Shown: positions 9,759 to 20,935, counted from the stretch's first letter. The stretch is DNA of 64,000 bases from Macrotis lagotis (GCF_037893015.1 NC_133658.1:140411822-140475821); one strand, 5' to 3'. The notes: a model not told the origin generated them from the letters alone. Translations and numbers: made by a program.

Positions 9759-10586
9759 GGGGGCAGCTAAGATGGCACAGTGGATAGAGCATCAGCCCTG
9801 GAGTCAGGAGGACCTGAGTTCAAACCCAACCTCAGATAATTAATAATTGTCTAGCTTTGTGACCTTGGGCAAGTCACTCACGTTAAATAAATAATTTTTT
9901 GTGTGTGTGTAGCAAAACCTTTATTAGATTTCTGGTAGTCTTATTTTTTGGCCTTTGGAGCAGCAGCAGCTTTCTGTGTGGGTCCCTTCTTGGCCCGGGC
10001 CTTCTGGCCAGGTGCTTTAGGGGCCCTTCTGCCCCTTCTAGCCTGGAGCTGCCTTCTGACCCTCTGTCTTCTTTGCTTGGGTCTTCTTGGCTGAAACCTT
10101 GGAGGCAAGTGCCTTCTGGGCAGCTCCCTTTTTGGGAGAGCCCTTCTGGGTAGTGGCCTTCTGAAGCTTCTTCACCTCATGTTTGATAATTCGGTTTCTC
10201 ATTTTCTTGGCCTTCATGACTTTGTAACGGTCAAAATCTGTCATCTTGGCTTTCCCTTCTCTGGCTTCAATCTTCTTGGCTCATCTTGTGGCTTTCCATT
10301 TTGTATTGATCTTTTCTTTCTCCCAAGCAGCAGGGACGTACTTCTGCCTAGCACTGTGTGGGAACTTGAGGACAAAGTCTGTAAGCTGCATACACTTAAA
10401 CGGCATGGCCTTCTTCCTCACGCCACTGCATGGACCATCCACCAAAGCCCGGTTCTGGTCGATCACATCCATGATGGCCACCAGCTTGCCCGCATGGGGC
10501 CTGAAGGACACGTAGGCCATGCGGCTGATCTCCACGAAGTGCTCTAACATCATGCTGGCGGCGCCGAGCGAGAAGGCAATAAATAA
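9759..10586 (+). repeat. SINE-A split by a processed pseudogene
   Basis: The SINE body is 9759-9884, and its A-rich tail continues on the far side of the pseudogene at about 10578-10586. A 24-bp TSD with 22 matches flanks the whole unit: 9735-9758 and 10587-10610, both starting with 'aattttttt' and ending in 'tcattc.tca'. The SINE came first and the pseudogene entered its tail. Confidence 0.88.
9895..10577 (-). pseudogene. RPL14: Processed pseudogene of ribosomal protein L14 (eL14)
   Basis: RPL14 makes a protein of the large cytosolic ribosomal subunit. The minus-strand text is an intronless copy of its mRNA. A short CpG-rich 5' leader (about 10555-10577) is followed by a start near 10553. 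The N-terminal part includes [28 protein letters not shown] and [18 protein letters not shown]. The middle includes [19 protein letters not shown], and the end is a lysine/alanine/proline-rich tail finishing in KAKK. A polyadenylation signal 'aataaa' follows near 9917-9922, then T-rich sequence (the mRNA poly-A) at 9895-9900. Damage: the tryptophan after KWKATR is TGA (about 10281-10283), another stop follows GQKAAPG at 10038-10040, and the last 30 or so codons are in another frame. Short flanking 'aataaataa' repeats (9886-9894, 10578-10586) fit L1-mediated insertion into the SINE tail. The 5' end is complete or nearly so. I am sure of the family and of its non-functional state. Confidence 0.96.
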
Positions 10587-12243
10587 AATTTTTTTAAAAA
10601 TCATTCATCAAAATCAACTTATATACATACCTTTAGTCTAAGTGTGCTCCCTCTAATAGTTAAAATTCTCATGTAGAGATATAAGTAGTTCAATCTTATT
10701 GAATAACAATCTTTCTTTTTCAGCAAGGTCTGTCTTGGGGGAGTGGGAGTGTGCACAGGGTGAAGAAGAGAAAAACCAGCCTGTGGAAGGTGGGGTACCA
10801 ATGGGAGGTTCTCAACTATAGGAGAGGAGATCTCCAGTTGGGGTCCCTGGAGTCAGGGCTCTACAGATCAAAGGTATAGCAGGCTAGCTGGGAGAACTCT
10901 AACACTGGTATCCCAAACCCCATTCAGTTGGTGTGACTAGACTAGACTAATCAGCCCAGACAGTAAGTTGATAGCATTCCCAACCCAGAAGGCCTAACAT
11001 AATGAGCAAGCTACTGGCATTTCCAACACAGATGACCCAGAAAGCAAGCAACTGGAGTTTCTAACTCAGCCTAGTGAGCAACCTGCTGGAGTTCCAAACA
11101 GGGACAGGTCAATGAGCAACCCCCTAGAGTTCCCAATGTGAATGACTTCAGGTCTGTGAGCAGACCTCTAGAGTTTTTAATTCCAAAGGTCTGTAAACAG
11201 GTCCCTCCCCCAGCACAAGAACCTTGGGATAGTGCCCAATAACAAAATTCAAAACGAGTAAGAAAGATTAGAGGAAAAGTACGGTTTATAGAAAGTTACC
11301 TTGAAGAAAAGAACAGACAAAACACCATCTCATGTGAAGCTGCAGAGGAGAATATGAATTGGTCTCCAGCCCCAAAAGACTTCTTGGAAGAGTTCAAAAA
11401 GGTTTTTTAAAAAAAAAGTAGAAAAATTGAGAAAAAGAAATGAAAGAGAAATTCAACATCTTGCAGAAGGAGGCATAAAAATTGACAGAAGAAAACAAAT
11501 CCTATAAAAATATATATTGGCAGATGAAAAAGATGAGCTCCTTTAAAAATAAAATTGATCAAACTGAAAAGGAGATGCAAAAATCTAACTGAAGAAAATA
11601 ATTCCTTAAAGAATTAGCTAGGACAAATGGAACCTTAAGACTCCATGGGATATCAAGAATCAGTCAAACAAAAATGGAAAAAAATAGCAGAAAAATGTAA
11701 AATACCTCCTTGGAAAAATAACTGACCTGGAAAATAGATTCAGAAGAGGTAATTTAAGGATTATTGGACTACCTGAAAATCATGTTTTTTTTTTTCAAAA
11801 AGAGCCTGTTCAACATCTTTCAAGAAATCATCAAGGAAAAAAATGCCTTGATATCTTAGAATCAGAGGGCAAAAAAAGCTATTGAAAGAATCCACCTGAA
11901 AGGGATCCCAAGATGCAAGTGCCAATCGTAGCCAAATTCAGGAATTATCAGATTAAGGAGATCTGTAGGTAGTCAGAAAGAAGCAATTAAAATACCAAAT
12001 TGCTACAATCAGGATTACACAGGACCTTGCAATACATTAAAGGATCAAAGGATCTGTATTCCAGATGGCAAATGAGCTTGAATTGCAACCAAGAATCAAC
12101 TGTCCAACAAAATTGAGCATACTCTTTCAGGAAAAAAAGATGGACACAATAAAACAGGTGACTTTCCTGTTCAAACTTTCCTCTTGAAAAAACCAGAACT
12201 GGACAGAAAATGTGGTCTTCAAACAGTAGCCTTAAGAGATTCT

Positions 12244-12403
12244 TTTTTTTTTTTTTTTTAGGTTTTTGCAAGGCAAATGGGGTTAAGTGGCTTGCCCAAG
12301 GCCACACAGCTAGGTAATTATTAAGTGTCTGAGATCTGATTTGAACCCAGATACTCCTGACTCCAGGGCTGGTGCTTTACCTACTGCACCACCTAGCCTC
12401 CCC
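12244..12403 (-). repeat. SINE-A in L1 after ORF1
   Basis: Poly-T start and head at the right end. The TSD 'agccttaag(a/g)gattct' lies at 12228-12243 and 12404-12419, with one mismatch. Confidence 0.93.
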
Positions 12404-12426
12404 AGCCTTAAGGGATTCTTAAAAAG

Positions 12427-12591
12427 GGGGCGGCTAGGTGGCATAGTGGATAAAGCACCGACCCTGGAGTCAGGAGTACCTGGGTTCAAATCTGGTCTCA
12501 GACACTTAATAATTACCTAGCTGTGTGGCCTTGGGCAAGCCACTTAACCCCATTTGCCTTGAAAAAAAAAACTAAAAAAATACTAAAAAAA
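12427..12591 (+). repeat. SINE-A, head 'gggggcggctaggtggc'
   Basis: Full length with a mixed A-rich tail. A perfect 12-bp TSD 'attcttaaaaag' lies at 12415-12426 and 12592-12603. It lies 23 bp from the previous SINE in opposite orientation, and its TSD overlaps the previous one's right TSD, so it inserted second. Confidence 0.94.
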
Positions 12592-13539
12592 ATTCTTAAA
12601 AAGTTAAACAGGTGAAAAGAAAAAAATTATTCAATAAGATTGAACTTTTTATATCTCTACATGAGAACTGTAACTATCAGGGAAAGAAGGGAGGAGGTGA
12701 GAAATTTGAATCTTACTCTCATCAGATTTGATAGACCTCTGGGGAACACTGAATGAGGATAGGAAGAGATATACCTTTTTTCTCAGAGGTCCATAGTCAA
12801 GTATTTGGACATAAAAACTTCACAAATAAATACTAAAAGGCAGAAATATTAAATGCATTATTTTCAGATCATGATGCAATAAAAATCACATCTATCTAGT
12901 AGTAATTGAAACTAAATAATTTTAAAGATTAAGTGGATCAAACAACAAATCAGAGGAATAATACCAAACTTGTGGAATACAGCCAAAGCAGTTTTTAGAG
13001 CACATTTTATATCTCTCTAAAAACTTTCATGAAGAAAATAGAGAAATGAATTGGGCATGTAACTAAAAAAGCTAAGGAAAGAACAAATTAAATATGCCTG
13101 ATTAAATACCAAATTGGAAATTCTGAAAATCAAAGGAGAGCTAAATAAAATTGAAAGTAAGAAAATAATTGAACTAGTAAATAAAACTAATAGTTGACTT
13201 TATAAAAAAAATAAAATAGATAAATTTTTGGTTAATTTGATTAAAAAAAGAAAGTAGAAAAGCAAATTACCAGTATCAAAAATGAAAAGTGAACTACTTA
13301 CCACTGATAAAGAGGAAATTAAAATAATAATTTGGAGCTATTTTGCCCAACTGTATGACAATAAATTTGACAATTTAAGTGAAATGGATGAATATTTTCA
13401 AAAATACAAATGGTCCAGTTTAACAGAAAAGGAAATTAAATTTTTAATATTCTCATTTCAGAAAAAGGAATTGAACAAGCCATCAATGAACTCCCTAAGA
13501 AAAAATTTCCAGGTTCAGATGGATTCACAAGTGAATTCT

Positions 13540-13704
13540 TTTCTTTTCTTTTTTTTAAAGCTTTTACAAGGCAGTGGGGTTAAGTGACTTGCCCAAAGTC
13601 ACACAGCTAGGTAATTATTATGTGTCTGAGGCTGGATTTGAACTCAGGTCCTCCTGGCTCCATGGCCAGTGCTCTATCTACTGTGCCACCTAGCTGCCCC
13701 TTCA
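13540..13704 (-). repeat. SINE-A in L1 ORF2
   Basis: The TSD 'acaagtgaattct' lies at 13527-13539 and 13705-13717. It splits the L1 reverse-transcriptase '[14 protein letters not shown]' region. Confidence 0.94.
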
Positions 13705-13902
13705 ACAAGTGAATTCTACCAAACATTTAAAGAGCAATTAAATCTAATTCTATGTAAACTATTTGAAAAATAGGTAAAAAAGCAGTTCTGCCAAATTCCT
13801 TCTATGACACCAATATGGTGCTGATACCTAAACTTGGAAAAGTCAAACACATAGAAAAACATTATAGATCAATTTCCCCACAATATTGATGCAAAAATTT
13901 TA

Positions 13903-14059
13903 TAATTTTATTTTTGTTTATTTTTGCAAGGCATTGGGGTTAAGTGACTTACCCAGGGTCATACAGCTAGGTAATTATTAAGTGTCTGAGGCTGTATTTG
14001 AATTCAGGTCCTCCTGGTTCCAGGGCTGGTGCTCTATCCATTGCTCCACCTTGCTGCCC
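13903..14059 (-). repeat. SINE-A in L1 ORF2
   Basis: A perfect 16-bp TSD 'tgatgcaaaaatttta' lies at 13887-13902 and 14060-14075. Confidence 0.94.
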
Positions 14060-15584
14060 TGATGCAAAAATTTTAAATAAAATATTAGCAAAGCAATTAT
14101 AGCAAATTATCACTAGGATAGTATATCATGATCAAATAGGACTTATGCCAGAAATGCAGGATTGGCTCAATATTAGGAAAACTATCAGCATAATTGACCA
14201 TATCAATAAGAAAATCAAACAGAAATCATGTGATGATTTCAATGGGTGCTGACAAAGCTTTTGAGAAAATACAACACCCATTCTTGTTAAAACTGTAGAG
14301 AGCATAGGAATAAATGGAATTTTCCTTAAAATAATGAGTAGTATCAATCTAAAATTAACAGCAAACATTATATGTAATGAGGATAAACTAGAAGCATTCC
14401 CAATAAGATCAGGGTCAAGGATGCCCATTATCCCTTTATTTTTCAATATTATATTAGAAATGTTAACTTTAGCCATAAGAGAAGAAAAAGAAATTGAAGA
14501 ATTAGAATAGACAATGCATAAACAAAACTCTCACTCTTTGCAGATGACATGATGGCATACCTAGAGATTCCTAGATAATCAACTAAAAACTACTTGAAAC
14601 AATTAGGAATTTTAGCAAAGTTGCAGGATATAAAATAAACACATAAATCATCAACATTTCTATATATTACCATTAAAGTCCAGCAGCAAGTAATAGAAAG
14701 TAAAATCTCATTTAAAGTAACTGTAGACAACATAAAATACTTGGGAGGCTGTCAAGATGAACTCAGAAACTATATAAAAACAATTATAAAACACTTCACA
14801 CTTTACAAAATCAGATGTAAATAATTGGGCAAATACCAATTGTACCTTGGTTGGTCAAGCTAATAAAATAAAAATGTCAATTATAACAAAATTAAGTTAT
14901 TCATTCAGTGCCATACCAATAAAACTATCAAAAAATTACTTTAATGAACTAGAAAATTAGTAACAAAATTCATATGAAGGAACAAAAGGTCAAGAATATC
15001 AAGGGAATTAATGAAAAAAATTACAAAGGAAGGTAGCCTAACTGTATCAGATCTGAAGTAATATTATAAAACAGCTGTCGTCAAAACTGTTTGGTACTGG
15101 CTAGGAAATAGAATGTTGGATTAGTGGAATAGATTGGGTACAAAACAAACAACAGTAAATTACTACAGTATACTGTTTGATAAGCCCAAAGACTTCAGCT
15201 TCTGGGATAAGAATTCATTCTTTGATGAAAAGTCCTGGAAAAATTGGAAGATTGTATGGCAGAAACTTGGCATACACCAACATCTCACAGCCTGTACCAA
15301 TATAAAGTTGAAATAGGTACAAAATTTAGGCATAAAAAGTAATGCCATAAGCCAATTAGGAGAGCAATGGAAAGGGGATCTATGGAAAGGGGAGCAGTTT
15401 ATGATCAAAGAAGAAGTAGAGAATATTATATAATGCCAAATGTATAATTTGATTACATTAAATTGAAAAGTTTTTGCACATATAAAATCAATGCAACCAA
15501 GATTAAAAGGAATACATTAAGATGGGAAATAATTTTACAGCTAGAGTTTCTGATTAAAAAAACTCATTTTAAAGATATATAGAG

Positions 15585-15737
15585 GGGCAGCTATGTGGCA
15601 TAGTGGATAAAGCACTGGCCCTGGAATCAGGAGTACCTGGGTTCAAATCTGGTCTCAGACACTTAATAATTACCTAGCTGTGTGGCCTTGGGCAAGCCAC
15701 TTAACCCCGTTTGCCTTGCAAAAAACCTAAAAAAAAT
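15585..15737 (+). repeat. SINE-A, first of three in a row
   Basis: A perfect 14-bp TSD 'aaagatatatagag' lies at 15571-15584 and 15738-15751. Confidence 0.94.
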
Positions 15738-15757
15738 AAAGATATATAGAGAACTGA

Positions 15758-15898
15758 TGGGGCAGCTAAGTGGTTAGAGCACCAGCCCTGGAGTCAGGAG
15801 GACATGAGTTCAAATCCGGCCTCAGACACTTAATAATTACCTAGCTGTGTGACTTTGGGCAACTCACTTAACTCCACTAACTTGCAAAAGTCTCTCTC
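15758..15898 (+). repeat. SINE-A, second of three
   Basis: The head is 'ggggcagctaagtggttaga'. The body is intact but the A-rich tail is short, ending at a (TC)n stretch where the third copy begins. Confidence 0.9.
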
Positions 15899-15900
15899 TC

Positions 15901-16062
15901 GGGGCGGCTAGGTGGTGCAGTGGATAAGAGCACCAGCCTTGGAGTCAGGAGTACCTGAGTTCAAATCCGACCTCAGACACTTAATAATTACCTAGCTGTG
16001 TGGCCTTGGGCAAGCCACTTAACCCCATTGCCTTGCAAAAAAAAAAAAACCTAAAAAAAAGT
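15901..16062 (+). repeat. SINE-A, third of three
   Basis: The head is 'ggggcggctaggtggtgcag', with a long A-rich tail. It is followed by a (CCCTCT)n tract at about 16063-16093. Confidence 0.93.
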
Positions 16063-16099
16063 CCCTCTCCCTCTCCCTCTCCCTCTCCCCCCCTTGCTC
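16063..16099. repeat. (CCCTCT)n tract
   Basis: About five units of 'ccctct' followed by a run of C, between the third SINE tail and resumed L1 ORF2. Confidence 0.9.
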
Positions 16100-17084
16100 C
16101 CCTGAAGAACTAAGTCAAATTTATAACAATACAAGTCCTTCCTCAATTGATAAATGGTCAAAAGATTGGAAGTTCTCAGGTGAGGAAATTAAAGCTATTT
16201 ATATTCATATGAAAAAATGCTCTGTCATTATTGATTAGAGAAATGCAAATTAAACAACTTTTTGTACCACCTCACATATCATATTGGCCAATATGGCAAA
16301 AAGGAAAAATGATTAATGTTGGAGGGGATGTGGGAAAGCTGGGACACTAATGCATTGTTGGTGGAGTTGTGAATGGATCCAATCTTTTTGGAGAGCAATT
16401 TGTAACTATACCCAAAGGGCAATAACACTGTACATCCCCTTTAATCTAGCAATACCACTATTAGGTCTGTATCCTAAAGAGATCACAAAAACGGGTAAAA
16501 AAATTCACATATACAATATTTATAGCACCTCTTTTCCTAATAGCAAAAAATTAGAAATTGAGGGGATGTCCATTAATTGAGCAAATTGTGGTATATGAAT
16601 GTTATAAAGTATTATTTTTTCTTTAAGAAATCATGAGGAACCTGACTTCAGAAAAGTCTGTAAAGAACTGAATGAAATGAGAAGAACCATTAACACACTA
16701 ATAGCAACATTGTATGATGATCAACTATGGTGTACTTTGTCATCTCAGCAGTACAATCATCAAAGACAATTTTAAAGGGCTTGAGATGGAAAATACTATT
16801 CTTATCCAGAGAAGGAATTATGGAGTATGAATGCAGATCAAAATTTTCAATTTTTAAAATGTCTTTCATATATTATGCCTTTTCCCCTCTTATGGTTTTT
16901 CCCCTTGTTTTGATTTGATTCCTCTTTCATAAAATAATTAAAATGGATATATATATATTTAATATAGCTGTATACATTTAACTTCTATTAGATTGCTTTC
17001 TGTCATGGAGAGGAGGGAAGGAAAGGGCGGAGGGAGAAAAATGTGAAACTCAAAACATTACTAAAAATGATTGTTAAAAACTAT

Positions 17085-17250
17085 TAAATATCATTATTAA
17101 ACCCATTTTATAGATGTGGAAACTGAAAAAAGATAGAAGTTTTGAGTTTCTCAGGGTCTTACATCTAGTAAATATCTGAGAGCATATTTGAATTCAGGTC
17201 TTCCTGACTCTAAGTCCAGCATTTTACTGACTTTTTTATCTATCTGGTTC
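17085..17250 (-). repeat. MIR SINE, right half
   Basis: It continues the MIR broken at 9340: 'cattttatagatgtggaaac' then 'gaattcaggtcttcctgact', in the same orientation. Confidence 0.7.
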
Positions 17251-17254
17251 TGTG

Positions 17255-18155
17255 ACTTGACTATGATCACACATCTTTTAAATGACAGAACCTGAACTTG
17301 AAACCTGATTACAAATGGTCACTACATGCCATAACCTGCTTCTCCCCAGGAGATTAACTCTGTCTAATATGTCCTCTTCTTTCTCTAATGATCCAGGAGT
17401 TCCTTTGGCCAAATGATGGTCATCTTTTAGGACCACCTGGTTAAGAACAGGTTCAATTGCTCTGTCTCTCTTCTACTGCTGCTCCTGATCTGGGTGCAGG
17501 CACCTCACCTGCTTCTACCTTTGGGGTTAAGATGTGCATCACCAGTTGACCCTTGTAGAGCACATCCCTCTGAGAATGAAAGTCCCTGTGCTTTCTGGAA
17601 TCTCTATCCTATGAAAAGAAGTCTTTCTATGCCACAAGGCTCCTTTTTATAGCACTAACAAAAAAAAGGATGACTTCAGTGCAGATAGCCAGAAACAATC
17701 AAATGCTTCCTATTCAATGCCTAGAATAGCCCTGGAAATAGTTTTCCTCCTCAGAATTGTTACTGTACCTGTGACTTAACTTCTCAACTACATTGTTAAG
17801 TGAGAATGCCCATACCCTTCCAAGGCTGAGGATAAAAACTGAATCTGAGATTTCACTTGATTAGGGAATTCCCAGGTGAGAAAATTCCCTCTACCATTTC
17901 AAATTATTACCTTTTCTGTAATTTATCATTTTAGAAAATTCAGTACAATACTGAGAAGTGAGTTGCAATGAATCAACATATAAGTGGTATGTGAGAGTAA
18001 AACTTTTAACCAGGTCTTTTTGTTTCCAAGGTCAGGTTTTTTTTCCCACAAAACTAGGATTCCTAAAAAAGTATTATATAATCAATCTCATATAAACCCT
18101 CTCTACTTCATGAGTTAGCTCTTCCACCTGATTTGGAGAAGTCCCCTGACCAGGT
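17255..18155. other. No gene or repeat recognised
   Basis: Single-copy-looking DNA of mixed composition. No open frame or splice-bounded exon that I can defend. Confidence 0.5.
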
Positions 18156-18159
18156 ATTG

Positions 18160-18280
18160 GATTGGGAGTCAGGAGATATGAGTTCAAATTGGTGGCCATA
18201 TGACCTTGGCCAAATTGTCTCTCCTCTCTTGGTTTCAATTTCCTCATCATTAAAATTAAGGAGTCTAAGTTGTTAAATAA
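18160..18280 (+). repeat. MIR SINE fragment
   Basis: 'gggagtcaggagatatgagt' then 'ccatatgaccttggccaaat' and 'tttcctcatcattaaaatta' follow the MIR core order. Confidence 0.65.
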
Positions 18281-18289
18281 ACAACTGAA

Positions 18290-19655
18290 AAAGGAAGTGG
18301 TAATCTCAAAGTCAGCCTGGCTTCATCAAGAATCAGTCATGCTAGATTAACCTAATTTCCTTTTTGACAGGGATACTAAACTAAGTCAGGGAGATGTCCT
18401 ATCCTAGGGCATATCTAGATTTTGGCAGAGTATTTGATAAAGCATTTCATATTATTCTTATGAAAAAGTATGAACTAGAACTCCAAAAGACTCATGTTGA
18501 AACATGCTACCTGCCTCTTATAGAGGTGATAGACTTTGAGCACATGTTCTTTTTTGTGGACATGGTCAATAAGAGAATTTGTTTTATTTGACTATACATG
18601 TTTGCAACAGGAGTTTTATTTTTCTGGTTTTCTCAAAGTGTGTGTGGGGGAGGTGGAAAGGAGAAAAGATAAAACTTTATGAAGATAAAGAAATTAATTC
18701 AAAAAAGATAGAGAGTAGAGTTAAGTGAATAGAGTCAGTAGTTCAGTTAATAGAATAATAACTATAGTGTAGAAGCAGGGAGTAGGAGGAAGGAGAAAGA
18801 AGTGGTGGATCCTCTTTAGAAAAAAAATTTCCTAAAAATAGAAAAAAAGATGGAGAGATATGGCTAAGTAATGATACAATCAGATGGATTCAAACCTGAT
18901 TCAATATTTAGACTTAAAGAATGGTTTGATGATTTGATGTAAACTTGGCAGGAGGTCACTAGTGGAGAATCCCAGGGATTTGTTCTTGGCTCTGTATCAG
19001 TTGGCATTTTTATCAATAATTTGGATAATGGCATAGATGGCATGCTTATCAGATTTTCGAATGGGAGAGATGGCATATCAGATGACAAGTCAGTATCCAA
19101 AAATTTTTTGATATATTGGACAACTGGAATGAATCTAAAAATATGAAATCTGTTAAGGACAAATGCTAAATCTTATGCTATAGTTAAAATATGATTAAAA
19201 AAAAAACCCTTCACTTCACAAGTATAGGATGGGGAAATACTGAGAATACAACAATTTTCTGAAAGAAAAAAGAATCTAGAGATTTCAATGGACAATATGA
19301 ATCAATGGTAGTCAAAAAAAGCTAACATGATCTTGGATTGTATAGAGAGACAGCCTTCAGGACAAAGGAAGTGATGGCTTCTCTGTTGTCTGGGTACTAC
19401 TGTTTAGGAAGGACATAGATAAACTAGAGAACATTTAAGAAGAAAAATCAAGGTGATAAAGAACCTTAAGTAAATGTTTTAGGAAGATGAACTGGGAATA
19501 TTCAGCCTGTAGAAGAGAAGGTTCAGCAAAGACACAATAGAAGTCTTTTAGAACTTGAAAGACTGTCACATTGAAAAGGGATTTAACTTGTTCTGTTTGA
19601 CCCTAGAGACAAATTGAAGCTTGATGTAAAGAAAAACTCCCTCACAGTTAGAGCT
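18290..19655 (+). repeat. L3/CR1 LINE reverse-transcriptase relic
   Basis: Near 18403-18460 the frame reads AYLDFGRVFDKAFHIIL, which is the conserved block 'DFxKAFDxVxHxxL' of CR1-type reverse transcriptase. From 18845 it resumes with 'aagatggagagatatggc', and 18950-19060 fits the next blocks. 19290-19640 follows the L3 3' region ('agcctgtagaagagaaggtt', 'ttgaaagactgtcacattga'). A LINE 3' end interrupts it at about 18469-18840. It is old and non-coding. Confidence 0.8.
18469..18840 (+). repeat. L1-type LINE 3' end inside L3
   Basis: 'catgctacctgcctcttata' and 'gtttgcaacaggagttttat' are typical of a second marsupial LINE 3' end. It is placed between two parts of the L3 that read continuously when it is left out. 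Short 'gaaaaag' repeats at both ends may be the TSD. Confidence 0.6.
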
Positions 19656-19657
19656 AT

Positions 19658-19792
19658 TTATACAATAACAATAAAAGCAAGCAACTTTGAAAGATTTGTG
19701 AACTTTGATCAATACAATGACCAAACATGGTTGCAGAAGACTCATGATGAACCAGCATACCCACCTTCTTTTAAAAAGGTGAAGGCTTGCAT
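19658..19792 (+). repeat. L1-type LINE 3' end fragment
   Basis: 'aacaataaaagcaagcaact' then 'ttgatcaatacaatgaccaa' and 'agactcatgatgaaccagca'. It shares the order of blocks with 29850-29950. Confidence 0.6.
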
Positions 19793-19912
19793 TAGAGTTG
19801 CTGAGATTCCTCAACTCCAAAATGGTGGCTTTAGTTTTAAGACCTTAATCCAGGAAAGAACTCCCAGTTCAGAAGAAAGATAATGGTGAAATCTGGCAAC
19901 CCAAGACTCTCA

Positions 19913-20055
19913 GAAAGGGGTTCTTAATCATTTTTTGGGTATGTGTCATAGACCCTTTGGGTAGTCTGGTGAATCCTATGAATCTCTTTTCAGAATGTTT
20001 TTAATTTAATAAAAGAAAATACTTAGATTAGCAAGGAAACAAATTTTTATTGAAA
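19913..20055 (+). mobile_element. hAT-like DNA transposon fragment
   Basis: It begins 'aggggttcttaatcattttt', as in hAT/MER elements with a CAGGGGTTCTTAA terminus. It continues 'gtgtcatagaccctttgggt' and 'gtctggtgaatcctatgaat'. A related piece in the other orientation lies at 47390-47570. Only one end is seen here. Confidence 0.55.
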
Positions 20056-20740
20056 TAGTAATATATATGCATATATATACATATATGCACAGTTTTTAAA
20101 GCTTACAGATACTGGATTAAAATGTTCTGCTCTAGGAGTTTCGTTACTAGGTATTAAAAGTCTAACAAGATTGAGGAGTATGGCAAATATTGGAAATTTC
20201 CAGAAATGGGCAGAGAGGGGAAGTCCTTGATTCAATATAGTCTGCACACTGTATGGTATAGATCTGTCAAATTCTCCTCTTTCAAGGTCACCTAAGGTTG
20301 TTGTCTCCTGGAACAAGCTTTCTCCTCTGACTTCCCTGGGAACTGATGGCCATTTGTAGCAATGGCAGAACTGTTGGAAGTCCCTCTCTGCCAGATTCCT
20401 GCTGTCTGTCAGGATCCAACCAACTTATATTTGGGGCAAGTGAGAAAGGCAAGTCAGCAGATGGCTGAGCTATTTTTAGCAGCCTGAATGGTATAATATA
20501 TGACTGCCAGCATGGTGTTCAGGGCCACGAACTTACATATATATACAGACCATAATGGTCCAAATATAGGTTGCACTTCTCCACCCCACTTCCATCTGGA
20601 TTGTACAAAGTCTAAATGCCACCTATAATTGGGATATTAGCAAAAGAATGGCAGTGAAAAAGGACAAAAACAAAGAACAGTGATGATGACAGTTCACAAA
20701 ACTTTTTTAAAACAAATAAAGACTGAAAAAAATTTACTTT
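20056..20740. other. No gene or repeat recognised
   Basis: Single-copy-looking DNA. An 89-codon minus-strand frame (20047-20316) resembles nothing known. Confidence 0.5.
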
Positions 20741-20935
20741 TTAAGCATATATATATATATATATATTTTAGTTCAGCAATTTTACGGAACATTTTTTCTA
20801 TGAATATATTTGAAAGAAAAAATGAGTAGATATCTCTATATATAGACTAAACCTTAGGAAGGATATATAATATATACATGCTTACATATTTATATTTATG
20901 TGTATATGTGCACACATATGTACACATGTGTTTCT
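20741..20935. repeat. AT-rich simple sequence
   Basis: (AT)n at 20745-20767 and a degenerate alternating stretch rich in 'atatat' and 'catatgtacacatg' to about 20930. Confidence 0.85.

Larger units (their letters stand above)
9655..10708 (-). repeat. Inverted L1 ORF1-ORF2 spacer fragment
   Basis: The reverse complement of 10625-10705 ('caataagattgaac', 'tatctctacatgagaa') matches plus-strand L1 at 12630-12680, and 9660-9735 is similar spacer text. It therefore sits in opposite orientation inside the L1 5' region. I see no poly-T or clear TSD at its ends, so it could be an insertion or a rearrangement. A SINE-A and a pseudogene lie inside it. Confidence 0.55.
9343..17085 (+). repeat. Near full-length decayed L1, 7.7 kb with insertions
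   Basis: The 5' end (9350-9380, 'gagccaaaatggttgagaga') matches the 5' ends of the L1 copies ending near 24228 and 28365. The 5' region resumes after an inserted block at about 10709. ORF1 relics run from about 11350 to 12600, with a lysine/glutamate-rich coiled-coil part, then 'attattggactacctgaaaa' for the RNA-binding domain. ORF2 relics run from about 12800 to 16600: 'FSDHDAIKI' of the endonuclease, thumb/finger blocks near 13290-13500, and 'CWWSCEWIQSFWRAI' near 16356-16400 in the C-terminal part. The 3' end runs to about 17085. Many stops and frameshifts are present, so it cannot encode active proteins. It holds at least ten later insertions. Confidence 0.8.

Noticed and set aside
9899-10153. 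Plus-strand 84-codon frame
   Set aside because: It is antisense to the lysine-rich tail of the RPL14 pseudogene.
10179-10547. Plus-strand frames of 122 and 89 codons
   Set aside because: They are the antisense of the RPL14 pseudogene.
14132-14476. A 114-codon minus-strand frame
   Set aside because: It is antisense to the L1 reverse-transcriptase relic.
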